Below are positions 1-6,070 of a stretch of 6,070 nt of DNA, piece after piece. The DNA comes from an uncultured Porphyromonadaceae bacterium (lineage in GTDB: Bacteria > Bacteroidota > Bacteroidia > Bacteroidales > Muribaculaceae): assembly GCA_947176615.1 (NCBI GenBank), contig CAMWRO010000185.1:1-6070 (forward strand), in the 5' to 3' direction. Made by a program: the position numbers and the translations under genes. The notes below the pieces were generated by a model. The model was not told the DNA's origin. It worked only from the letters and a program-made list of their open reading frames with translations, and ran no database searches. Every line of letters starts with the position of its first letter. The stretch's first letter is position 1.

Positions 1-3000
1 GTGTCGGACTGTTTTCGGCGCTACCGGCAAATACTTTTGACAGATATTTTTCTTTGAACCGTTGCAGGAGTTCCCAGAAATTAGGAACAAAGAGTGTCCC
101 GACGATTGCGTTGACAGCCATGCCGAATACGACCGCCGTACCGAGCGAAATGCGGCTCTGCGCGCCTGCGCCTGTTGCAAAAAGCATCGGCAGCACACCG
201 AAGACAAATGCAAACGCCGTCATCATGATGGGACGGAATCTGACTCGTCCGGCATCCTCGGCTGCCTGACGTATCGGCAGTCCCGATTTGCGGTAGTCGA
301 TGGCATATTCCACAATCAGAATCGCATTCTTGGCCGACAGGCCGAGCAGCAGGATTATACCGATCTGAGTGTAAATGTTTATAGGCTGGGACATGAACAG
401 ACACCCGAGAATTGTTCCGAGAATCGCGGTCGGCATTGAAATGACGACTGCCACGGGGTCGGTCCACGATTCATATTGTGCCGCCAAGACAAGGATGGTG
501 ATGATTACGGCGAAAAGCATCACGACAGTCACGGTTGTTCCCGACTGTGTCTCCTGATAAGCCTCGCCGGTCCATGCGTAAGAATAGTTTTTGCCGAGGG
601 CGTCATGGACAATTTCCTCCATAGCCTTTATGCCGTCGGCCGAGCTTGTTCCCTTGGCGGGAGTAGCGGTTACCGATGCGGTATTATACATGTTGTAGCG
701 GCTGACTGTAGATTGTCCTACTGTCGGGACAATCTCGGTGAACGAGCTGAAAGGAACCATTTCGCCGAGCGAGTTGCGCACTGTCAGTTTCAGCACATCG
801 TCTATGTGGCTGCGCGAGTCGGCACCGGCTCCGAGCGTGACCTGATAGACGCGGTCAAATTTTACGAAGTCGTTGACGTAGGTGCTTCCCATGTAGGCCG
901 AGAGTGTCGAATAGACATCTTCCAGTTTCAGCTGTTGGAATTTAACCCTGTCGCGGTCTATCTTGAGCGAATATTGCGGCACTGAACCCTGATAGAGGGA
1001 GGTAATCTGTGCGATTCGTGAATCTCCGGCCGCTCTGTCGCGTATCGAGGCTATGGCCTGTTCCATCTCCTTTGCGCCGAGATTGTTGATGTCAAGGAGC
1101 TGCATCTGCAATCCCGAGGTCATTCCGAGGCCCGGGATAGAGGGCGGGTTGATGGAAAATACCACGGCCTCCTGTACCGAGGCGGTCATTTCGTCGACTT
1201 TGGCCATGACCGAGTTGACATCGTTGCCTTTCCCTTTGCGCTCATTCCACGGCTTGAGGACGACAAACATTGACCCGAGGTTGCTCCCGGCACCTCCGGC
1301 GAGAAATGACATGCCCGAAATCGAGATGACATCTTTGACCTGCGGGAGCGACTTGATGCTGTCGGCAACCTGCGATACAATCTTGTCGGTGCGGTCGAGC
1401 GACGCGCCGGTGGGGAGCTGTACCGAGGTCATGAAATAACCCATGTCTTCCTCGGGGACGTAGGATGTCGGCCATTTTAGGAATCCCCAGAAGGCTGCGG
1501 CTGTCAGAATGATGTAGGCCCCTATTGCCACCACGGGGCGGCGAAGGAACACACCGATTATCTGCATGTATTTCTTTGTAACGGCCGCATAACCGCTGTT
1601 GAACCACCGATAAAGGAAAAATGTGGTCGGTTTGCTCTTGCGCAGGAACAGGGCACACATCGCCGGGGTAAATGTCAGGGCGTTGAATCCCGAGAATGCG
1701 GTCGAGACCGCGATGGTGAGGGCAAACTGCTTGTAGAGCTCGCCGGTTATGCCGCTGATAAAGGCTGTCGGGACAAAGACTGACAGCAGCACGAGCACCT
1801 CGCCGATGACCGGCCCTTGCAGCTCGACCATCGCCTTTTCGGCACTCTGCCGCGGTGTCAGTTTGCCCTCGTCGACCAGTCGGGAACAGTCCTCGACCAC
1901 CACGATGGCATCATCGACCACAATGGCAATCGCCAGAACGAGGCCGAACAGGGTCAGCGTGTTAAGCGAGAATCCGAGCAGCTTCATCACGGCAAATGTC
2001 GCGATTAGGGATACCGGGATGGTTATCATCGGGATGATGACGGCGCGCCAGCTCTGGAGGAACAGTAGGATAACGAGCATCACGATGAGTGTTGTCTCGA
2101 CAAACGTTATGAGCACTTCGTCGATTGACGCGCTGACATAGTCGGTTGTGTCCATTATGATGCGGTAATGGACGCCGTCGGGAAAATATTGCGACAGGTC
2201 CTCCATTTTCGCCTTCACGAGCTTGGCGACATCGAGGGCGTTGGCTCCCGGCAGCTGATAGATGCCTATCAGTCCGGCTTCCTCACCCGATACATGTGAC
2301 ACGCTTGAATAGCTGCTGCTTCCAAGCTCGACCGTGGCGATGTCGCGCAGTCGCAGCATTGCTCCGTCAGATCCGGTTTTCAGAACGATGTCCCCAAATT
2401 CTTCGGCTGTTTTCAGCCGGCCTTGAGATGTCAGCGTGAACTGGAAATCCACATTGTTGCCTGACGGGGCGGCTCCGACACTTCCCGCCGACACTTGAAT
2501 GTTCTGCGATTGAATCATGGCGCTGACATCGTTAGGAGTCAGGCCGCGCATCTGCATTTTTTCGGGGTCGAGCCACACACGCATACTGTATTCGCCGCCG
2601 CCGAATGCGTTTGCCCCTCCGACGCCTTTCAGTCGGGAAAGCTCGTTGGTGATGTTGAGCTGCGCGTAATTAGTCAGATACAGTGCGTCATACCGCCCGG
2701 TCGAGTCACCTTCGAGGGCGATAAAAAGTATGATATTGGTCGATTCTGACATTACCGAGACTCCTTGCTGCTTTACAGCCGACGGTAGCGTCGACTCGGC
2801 AAGCGCGATGCGGTTCTGCACCTTTACGGTGGCCTCGTCCAAGTCAGTGCCGATATTAAAGGTGACGGTCAGTTCATAGGAGCCGTCCGACCCTGAATTG
2901 GAGCTCATGTAAAGCATGTCTTCGATACCGTTGACCTGTTCCTCGATAGGGGCGCCGACCGTCTCGGCCACCGTTTCGGCATCGGCGCCGGGGTAGGTCG

Positions 3001-3142
3001 CCGTCACTCTTACCGTGGGCGGAGTGATGTCGGGAAACTGGGCGACCGGCAGCGTCTTGACCGTAATCAGGCCTGCCAGAATCATTATTATGGCAAGTAC
3101 CGTCGCAAAAATCGGGCGGTCTATGAAGAATCGGGAAAACAT
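1..3142 (-). CDS. RND multidrug efflux pump, inner-membrane permease (AcrB/HAE1-like), 3' end cut by window
   Basis: Proton-driven efflux transporter of the inner membrane, the engine of the tripartite pump. I translated it by hand from the ATG at 3142; the frame stays open to the left edge, giving 1047 codons against 1049 residues for E. coli AcrB, so only the tail and stop are missing. It starts MFSRFFIDRPIFATVLAI, the usual HAE1 opening with TM1. Visible landmarks: the porter segment with PGADAETVAETV; TM2 near 345-365 (LLFLQSWRA); TM4 with the proton-relay pair D410-D411 in VVDDAIVVVED; TM7 near 538-556; a second porter half; TM8 near 869-890 (LAAQYESW); K938 in GLSAKNAILIVEY (TM10); and R970 in RFRPIMMTAFAF. 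These match AcrB D407/D408, K940 and R971, so the proton pathway looks intact. The ATG lies 4 bases after the adaptor stop, implying translational coupling; no Shine-Dalgarno sequence is visible. Heavy-metal (HME) RND is unlikely because the TM4 motif is of the HAE1 type. Substrate unknown. Confidence 0.96.
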   Translation of the reverse strand, partial: MFSRFFIDRPIFATVLAIIMILAGLITVKTLPVAQFPDITPPTVRVTATYPGADAETVAETVGAPIEEQVNGIEDMLYMSSNSGSDGSYELTVTFNIGTDLDEATVKVQNRIALAESTLPSAVKQQGVSVMSESTNIILFIALEGDSTGRYDALYLTNYAQLNITNELSRLKGVGGANAFGGGEYSMRVWLDPEKMQMRGLTPNDVSAMIQSQNIQVSAGSVGAAPSGNNVDFQFTLTSQGRLKTAEEFGDIVLKTGSDGAMLRLRDIATVELGSSSYSSVSHVSGEEAGLIGIYQLPGANALDVAKLVKAKMEDLSQYFPDGVHYRIIMDTTDYVSASIDEVLITFVETTLIVMLVILLFLQSWRAVIIPMITIPVSLIATFAVMKLLGFSLNTLTLFGLVLAIAIVVDDAIVVVEDCSRLVDEGKLTPRQSAEKAMVELQGPVIGEVLVLLSVFVPTAFISGITGELYKQFALTIAVSTAFSGFNALTFTPAMCALFLRKSKPTTFFLYRWFNSGYAAVTKKYMQIIGVFLRRPVVAIGAYIILTAAAFWGFLKWPTSYVPEEDMGYFMTSVQLPTGASLDRTDKIVSQVADSIKSLPQVKDVISISGMSFLAGGAGSNLGSMFVVLKPWNERKGKGNDVNSVMAKVDEMTASVQEAVVFSINPPSIPGLGMTSGLQMQLLDINNLGAKEMEQAIASIRDRAAGDSRIAQITSLYQGSVPQYSLKIDRDRVKFQQLKLEDVYSTLSAYMGSTYVNDFVKFDRVYQVTLGAGADSRSHIDDVLKLTVRNSLGEMVPFSSFTEIVPTVGQSTVSRYNMYNTASVTATPAKGTSSADGIKAMEEIVHDALGKNYSYAWTGEAYQETQSGTTVTVVMLFAVIITILVLAAQYESWTDPVAVVISMPTAILGTILGCLFMSQPINIYTQIGIILLLGLSAKNAILIVEYAIDYRKSGLPIRQAAEDAGRVRFRPIMMTAFAFVFGVLPMLFATGAGAQSRISLGTAVVFGMAVNAIVGTLFVPNFWELLQRFKEKYLSKVFAGSAENSPT

Positions 3143-3146
3143 AGCG

Positions 3147-4265
3147 TCAATTCGTTTTAATGGGTTTTACTTTCATGCCGTCCCTTACTTTCAGCAATGC
3201 TTTTGTGACATAGCGTGTGCCCGGGGCAATACCTTCGTTGACCACTCTCATCGAGTCGTTGACGAGCTCTCCCACCTTGACCGTGGTATAGACAACCTTG
3301 TCAGAATCATTGACCACATAGAGGTATTTCCCGAGCTGGTCGGTACCGATTGACGAATCCTTGACAAGGATGGCTTTCGGGTCAACCGAATAGGGCAGGT
3401 CGATTGTCAGGTACATCCCGTTTCTCAGCTCGTTGTAGGGATTCTCGACAACGCATTTCACCACCATTGTCCCTGTCGACTTGTCGATTGACGGGGCAAT
3501 GTAACTGAGGTCGCCGAAATAGGAATGAGGCAGTTTCTCGCTGAACGTGAGAGGGACTTTTGACATTATCGCCTTTCCCGGGCCGTGTTCTTCGTTGACG
3601 AGATTGATATACTGCTCGTCTTCGATGCTGAAGATGGCATTGAAAGCGCTGTTGTCATAGATTGTGGCCAATGGCACCGGCGAGGCTTCGCCGTTGATGA
3701 AGTCGTGGCCATAGGGGATTCCCGACGTGATTGTGCCCGAGATGGGAGCGGTGACGGTGCAGTAACTCAACTGTGTAAGCGCTGTCTGCAATGCCGCCTG
3801 TGCGTTTTTTATCGCTGCCTCCGATTCGTGGAATGCACTCTCGGCTTGGTTGACCTCCATCTGGGATACGGCATCGCTTTCCAGTGCCTTTTTGACGGCC
3901 TGATAATGGGACGAGGCGTAGGCATTGGTGCTTTTGGCCGTTTCGAGCTGGGCTTGTGCCTGAGTGACCGCGTCGCGGTATTTTGTATCTTCGATTGTGA
4001 AAAGAACCTGCCCCTTGGCTACATGGTCGCCGCCGTTAAAATATGTGCCGGTAAGTTGCCCGCTTGCCCTCCCGACAATCTCTACTTGCTCCAGCGCGTC
4101 AAGATAACCCGGATAGGTCTTGTGGAGCACGACCGAGTCAACTGTTGCTTCCGCTACGTCGACAGGCATTTCCCCGTCTGAATCAGAACTGTTGTGGGAA
4201 CCGTGGCAGGCTGTCAGAGTGGCGGCGACTGTCAGCACCGAAGATAGGATGTATGTCTTTTTCAT
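3147..4265 (-). CDS. RND efflux periplasmic adaptor, lipoprotein (AcrA/HlyD family)
   Basis: Membrane-fusion protein of 372 residues, a normal family length, linking the RND pump to the outer-membrane channel. The N-terminus (MKKTYILSSVLTVAATLTAC) is a lipoprotein signal with lipobox L17-T-A-C20, so the mature protein should be lipid-anchored through C20; a hydrophilic Ser/Asp/His linker follows. The first lipoyl half-motif is at about 61-93 (GRASGQLTGTYFNGGDHV, then KGQVLFTIED). An Ala/Gln/Glu-rich alpha-helical hairpin spans about 94-165 and should contact the channel. The second lipoyl half is at 166-181 (LSYCTVTAPISGTITSG). A beta-barrel domain follows at about 195-290, including the family-typical RNGMYLTIDLP near 300, and then a membrane-proximal domain to the end. 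The start is well placed: 23 bases after the channel stop, with the signal peptide immediately at the N-terminus. Its stop lies 4 bases before the pump start. AcrA-type assignment is firm; the exact subfamily is not resolved. Confidence 0.95.
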   Translation of the reverse strand: MKKTYILSSVLTVAATLTACHGSHNSSDSDGEMPVDVAEATVDSVVLHKTYPGYLDALEQVEIVGRASGQLTGTYFNGGDHVAKGQVLFTIEDTKYRDAVTQAQAQLETAKSTNAYASSHYQAVKKALESDAVSQMEVNQAESAFHESEAAIKNAQAALQTALTQLSYCTVTAPISGTITSGIPYGHDFINGEASPVPLATIYDNSAFNAIFSIEDEQYINLVNEEHGPGKAIMSKVPLTFSEKLPHSYFGDLSYIAPSIDKSTGTMVVKCVVENPYNELRNGMYLTIDLPYSVDPKAILVKDSSIGTDQLGKYLYVVNDSDKVVYTTVKVGELVNDSMRVVNEGIAPGTRYVTKALLKVRDGMKVKPIKTN

Positions 4266-4288
4266 TGTTGAAACTGTTTTGATTCATA
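4266..4288 (-). promoter_or_regulatory. Channel-adaptor intercistronic gap without Shine-Dalgarno
   Basis: This 23-base spacer reads TATGAATC then AAAACAG then TTTCAACA on the minus strand, directly before the adaptor ATG. It is A-rich and has no AGGAGG-like run, no hairpin and no promoter-like element. Such A-rich leaders are typical of translation starts in Bacteroidota, so it supports both cotranscription with the channel gene and the proposed phylum. It is too short to hold a separate promoter of its own. Confidence 0.5.
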
Positions 4289-5704
4289 TTAGATGTCCAT
4301 TTGAAAACCTCCGCCCAATGCTTTATAGAGGTCAATGAGCGCAGTCAGCGCGCGTCCCTGTGCCGTCACGCGCGAGTCGGAGTACTGAAGCAGGTTCATC
4401 TGTGCGTCGACAACGTTGCTGAACGGGGTGAGTCCTTGCTTATACAGGTCAATAGACAGGTCAAACGACCGCTGGCTTTCCTCGACGACTTTCTCGGTCA
4501 GGTCGATGGCTCTCAGCGCGTTGGCATAGGCCGCCATCGCGTTGTCGACTTCCTGCACGGCCGTCAGGACGGTCAGGTTGTACTCTTCGATTCCGATTTC
4601 CATCATCTCGCGTGCCGAGGCGACCGCGCTGCGACGCGCAAAGCCGTCAAACAGGGTCCACGACAGCGTCGGCGCGATGGTGTAGGTCAGACTGTTGTTG
4701 CTGAACAAGTCGCCCGCGCGGTGAGCCTCGGTGCCGATAGAACCGTTGAGGGTGAGGGTAGGCAGAAAATCTTTTTTAGCGATACCGAGTTCCGCGGCAT
4801 AGGCTGCAAGGTTATATTCGGCAGCCACGATGTCGGGACGTCTCCTGAGAAGGTTGGCGGGAACTCCGGCCGGAACCAAGTGATGGCAGTCGGGCAGGGG
4901 CACGCCGGGAGTCAGCATCGCCACGACATCCTCGATGTCCTCGCCGAGCAGGACGGCGATGGCGTTCATCGAACCGCGGATGGCGGTTTCCAGAGGCGGG
5001 ATTGTGGCTTGAGTGGCATAATAGACCGTGCGGGCCTGAGACACGTCAAGCATTGACACGAGTCCCGCCTCGTGGCGCGCCTCGGTTATTTCGACCACTT
5101 TTTTCTGAGATTCGAGATGTTCCATCGCGACACGCTGCTCGGCCTGATAGATGCGCAGGCCGATGTAATAGGATGCGATGCTGCTGCTGATACTGACCAT
5201 CGTGCCGACATATTGGGCGCGTGATGCCTGCCACAGAGCTTTTTTATCACGCGCCTGAGCTGTGATTTTACCGAAAAGGTCAATCTCCCAGCTCATGTCT
5301 ATCCCGAGAGAAAAGTAACTGATGGTGCTTGCCGGGGTTGAAGACGTGGTCATCGCTCCTGAGGAGCGGCTCTTTGTCCAGCCCCCATTGAATGTCAACG
5401 CCGGATAATACTGCGAACTCGCCTGTTTGAGGGTCTGCCTTGCTATTTCCATGCGGTGATAGGCCGTCAGTACATCATAATTTCTCTCGATGCCCTTGCT
5501 GACGAGCGAGTCCAGCAAGGGATCGTTGAATGTCTTCCACCATCCGTCGTCAGTCGGCATCGTCTGAGTAAATTCAGCCGTGTAACTCCATCGGGCCGGA
5601 AGGCTGTCGGCAAGGTATTTGTCCGCCCGGGGAGCTGACGCAACCCCTTGAGTGGCAAACACCAGTCCCATAAGCAACGTTAAAACGTGAGCAGTGCGAT
5701 ACAT
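4289..5704 (-). CDS. Outer-membrane efflux channel, TolC/NodT (OprM-like) family
   Basis: Trimeric outer-membrane channel of 471 residues, first gene of the operon and exit duct of the pump. Two outer-membrane-factor repeats are recognisable. NodT-type signatures: WWKTFNDPLL at 55-64, WEIDLFGK at 139-146, LLRRRPDI at 285-292 followed by AAEYNLAAYAAELGIAKKDF, LFDGFARRSAV in the second repeat, and the C-terminal DLYKALGGGF at 458-467. The N-terminus is a Sec signal (hydrophobic H7-A17) with likely cleavage near GVA-SA or ASA-P, residues 20-25. No cysteine follows the hydrophobic stretch, so unlike OprM and many NodT relatives this one does not look lipid-anchored. The ATG at 5704 is supported by the signal peptide directly after it; upstream bases are AT-rich (TAATAATGTAAAGAG), with only a weak purine run and no strong Shine-Dalgarno. 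Placing the channel before adaptor and pump is less common than adaptor-pump-channel, but is known from other RND operons such as cus. Confidence 0.95.
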   Translation of the reverse strand: MYRTAHVLTLLMGLVFATQGVASAPRADKYLADSLPARWSYTAEFTQTMPTDDGWWKTFNDPLLDSLVSKGIERNYDVLTAYHRMEIARQTLKQASSQYYPALTFNGGWTKSRSSGAMTTSSTPASTISYFSLGIDMSWEIDLFGKITAQARDKKALWQASRAQYVGTMVSISSSIASYYIGLRIYQAEQRVAMEHLESQKKVVEITEARHEAGLVSMLDVSQARTVYYATQATIPPLETAIRGSMNAIAVLLGEDIEDVVAMLTPGVPLPDCHHLVPAGVPANLLRRRPDIVAAEYNLAAYAAELGIAKKDFLPTLTLNGSIGTEAHRAGDLFSNNSLTYTIAPTLSWTLFDGFARRSAVASAREMMEIGIEEYNLTVLTAVQEVDNAMAAYANALRAIDLTEKVVEESQRSFDLSIDLYKQGLTPFSNVVDAQMNLLQYSDSRVTAQGRALTALIDLYKALGGGFQMDI

Positions 5705-5719
5705 CTCTTTACATTATTA

Positions 5720-5753
5720 AAAATCTATAGTTATAACCATCCAACACCGCAAA
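5720..5753 (-). promoter_or_regulatory. Possible Bacteroidota-type promoter for the efflux operon
   Basis: On the minus strand TTTG (5753-5750) is followed after 22 bases by TAGATTTT (5727-5720). This resembles the Bacteroides sigma-ABfr consensus, TTTG at -33 and TAnnTTTG at -7, with one mismatch in the -7 box and a spacer slightly longer than the usual 19-21. It would leave a leader of only about ten bases before the channel ATG, which is short, so the true promoter may lie further upstream. It is a candidate only. Confidence 0.22.
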
Positions 5754-5903
5754 TCGTTTACTCGATGCGATTAAAAATGCATATATGTAGGTGTTGCAAA
5801 ATTCGATAATTGCATCGAGATGTTTAGTAGACAAGCCTGTATTTTGAGGTAGATATTGCGTCGGAATCGGTGTCGGAAAGTAGAGGTTTAATGTGGCGCA
5901 ATA

Positions 5904-5921
5904 GCAATCTGATAAGATTGC
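5904..5921. promoter_or_regulatory. Dyad GCAATCT-GATA-AGATTGC, first of three AATCT-N4-AGATT sites
   Basis: Seven-base arms are perfectly inverted around GATA. The inner core AATCT-N4-AGATT (5906-5919) recurs at 5983-5996 (spacer GTAA) and 6021-6034 (spacer TTAC); the last two are mirror copies inside the long inverted repeat. A symmetric element repeated three times upstream of an efflux operon resembles operators for a dimeric repressor, such as the TetR-type regulators often tied to RND pumps. It could also act as an RNA hairpin. The dyads are directly visible; the operator role is inferred. Confidence 0.4.
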
Positions 5922-5933
5922 GTCCTTGAATAG

Positions 5934-5961
5934 CCGTAGGTTGCGCTTGCGCAACCTACGG
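5934..5961. repeat. 28-base perfect palindrome with 13-base arms
   Basis: The left arm CCGTAGGTTGCGC (5934-5946) and right arm GCGCAACCTACGG (5949-5961) are exact reverse complements separated by TT. It is GC-rich in an AT-rich surrounding. Neither side is followed by a T-tract, so it is not a classic intrinsic terminator. Possible roles are a regulator-binding site, a strong cruciform or hairpin, or a recombination or REP-like element. It lies about 230 bases upstream of the channel gene. Confidence 0.85.
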
Positions 5962-5975
5962 TAGATTAACGGATT

Positions 5976-6041
5976 AAAAATAAATCTGTAAAGATTTTTC
6001 AATCACGTCGCATCATGAAAAATCTTTACAGATTTATTTTT
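5976..6041. repeat. Long inverted repeat, 25-base perfect arms with 16-base loop
   Basis: The arms are 5976-6000 and 6017-6041, exact reverse complements, separated by AATCACGTCGCATCAT (6001-6016). Each arm contains the smaller dyad AATCT-N4-AGATT. Arms are AT-rich, with A5 on the outer left and T7 on the outer right. Read outward, both arms encode K-N-L-Y-R-F-I-F: on plus after ATG at 6015, on minus after TTG at 6002. A plus-strand RNA would form a hairpin with the AUG at the loop-stem junction. A bidirectional terminator is possible but the stem is poor in G+C for that. Confidence 0.85.
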
Positions 6042-6070
6042 TTAATGATATGTTTCCGGGGGTTGCGAAA
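6015..6070 (+). CDS. Possible start of a divergent gene encoding a secreted or membrane protein, cut by window edge
   Basis: An ATG at 6015 opens a frame that stays open to the right edge, giving MKNLYRFIFLMICFRGLR and one more codon. The pattern, a Lys and Arg near the start followed by a hydrophobic stretch with a Cys, looks like the beginning of a signal peptide or lipoprotein signal. Only 18 full codons are visible, so no family can be named, and a chance reading frame is quite possible. The start sits inside the long inverted repeat, with the likely ribosome-binding region in its loop (AATCACGTCGCATC), which has no Shine-Dalgarno sequence. If real, it is divergent from the efflux operon and the two would share the control region between them. 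Confidence 0.3.
   Translation, partial: MKNLYRFIFLMICFRGLR

Larger units (their letters stand above)
5705..6014. other. AT-rich upstream region of the efflux operon, no convincing gene
   Basis: About 310 bases lie between the channel start and the possible divergent start at 6015. Base composition is visibly more AT-rich than in the genes. An open frame on the minus strand (6002-5709, TTG start, 97 codons) crosses the palindromes, matches no family I know, and has a composition unlike the neighbouring genes, so I treat it as non-coding. The stretch holds a possible promoter (5720-5753), an 8-base inverted pair CTCGATGC/GCATCGAG (5761-5768 and 5812-5819), a repeated ATTGCGTC (5855-5862 and 5917-5924), three copies of an AATCT-N4-AGATT dyad (the third beyond 6014), a 28-base palindrome and the left arm of a long inverted repeat. 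I see no tRNA, other structured RNA or insertion-sequence signature. It probably carries the operon promoter and regulator sites; no regulator gene is present in the window. Confidence 0.6.

Noticed and set aside
476..985. 169-codon plus-strand frame opposite the pump
   Set aside because: Antisense shadow of the RND pump frame, which is continuous through this stretch.
3585..4181. 198-codon plus-strand frame opposite the adaptor
   Set aside because: Antisense shadow of a well-supported gene; Cys- and Arg-rich translation with no domain.
3147..4265. Heavy-metal (Cus-type) efflux, suggested by channel-first order and the His-containing linker of the adaptor
   Set aside because: The pump TM4 carries the HAE1 Asp-Asp motif and there is no methionine-rich metal relay or Cus-like chaperone; two histidines in a linker are not evidence of metal binding.
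4301..5056. 251-codon plus-strand frame opposite the channel gene
   Set aside because: Antisense shadow; the channel gene on the minus strand has clear family motifs and a signal peptide.
5709..6002. 97-codon minus-strand reading frame between the repeats and the channel gene
   Set aside because: It starts with TTG inside the inverted repeat, runs through the palindrome and dyads, has no recognisable domain and an odd composition rich in Tyr, Leu, Ile and Arg, and occupies the place where the operon promoter is expected. The gene-like first residues come from the inverted duplication.
5976..6041. Invertible promoter flanked by inverted repeats, as in Bacteroides phase variation
   Set aside because: The arms are only 16 bases apart, too close to carry a promoter or to be inverted by the known recombinases, and no recombinase gene is in the window.
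5976..6041. Intrinsic terminator
   Set aside because: The stem is long but very AT-rich and there is no upstream gene on the plus strand within the window; the run of T at 6037-6043 keeps it as a weak alternative only.
5934..6041. CRISPR-like repeat array
   Set aside because: Repeats are few, unevenly spaced (77 and 38 bases between dyad starts) and the sequences between them are of unequal length; no cas gene.

Overview
The window holds one nearly complete tripartite multidrug-efflux operon of the RND type, read leftward on the minus strand, plus an AT-rich upstream region full of inverted repeats at the right edge. In transcription order the genes are an outer-membrane channel of the TolC/NodT family (5704-4289), a lipoprotein periplasmic adaptor of the AcrA/HlyD family (4265-3147), and an inner-membrane RND pump of the AcrB/HAE1 family (3142 to the left edge). 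The pump has 1047 codons in the window, about the usual full length, so only its last few residues and its stop are missing.

The three genes are packed tightly, with gaps of 23 and 4 bases, all on one strand and without an internal terminator, as expected for one polycistronic message. The products should form one machine: the pump takes up substrates from the periplasm and inner membrane using the proton gradient, the adaptor bridges the periplasm, and the channel carries substrates across the outer membrane. Substrates cannot be read from sequence; the family usually exports hydrophobic or amphiphilic drugs, dyes, detergents or bile salts.

The organism is Gram-negative. No start codon is preceded by a clear Shine-Dalgarno sequence; the leaders are A/T-rich. 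With the style of the proteins and a G+C content in the genes that looks to be in the low-to-mid 50s by eye, this suggests Bacteroidota, most likely Bacteroidales (perhaps Muribaculaceae-like). That placement is inference only.

The right-hand region (5705-6070) has no convincing complete gene. It holds a 28-base near-perfect palindrome, a 25+25-base inverted repeat, and a dyad AATCT-N4-AGATT present three times. The right arm of the inverted repeat contains an ATG that opens a possible divergent plus-strand reading frame running off the window; the left arm encodes almost the same peptide start in the opposite direction. This is the only part that goes beyond a standard efflux operon. I see no clearly new system, but the repeat cluster between the operon and the possible divergent gene is worth checking.
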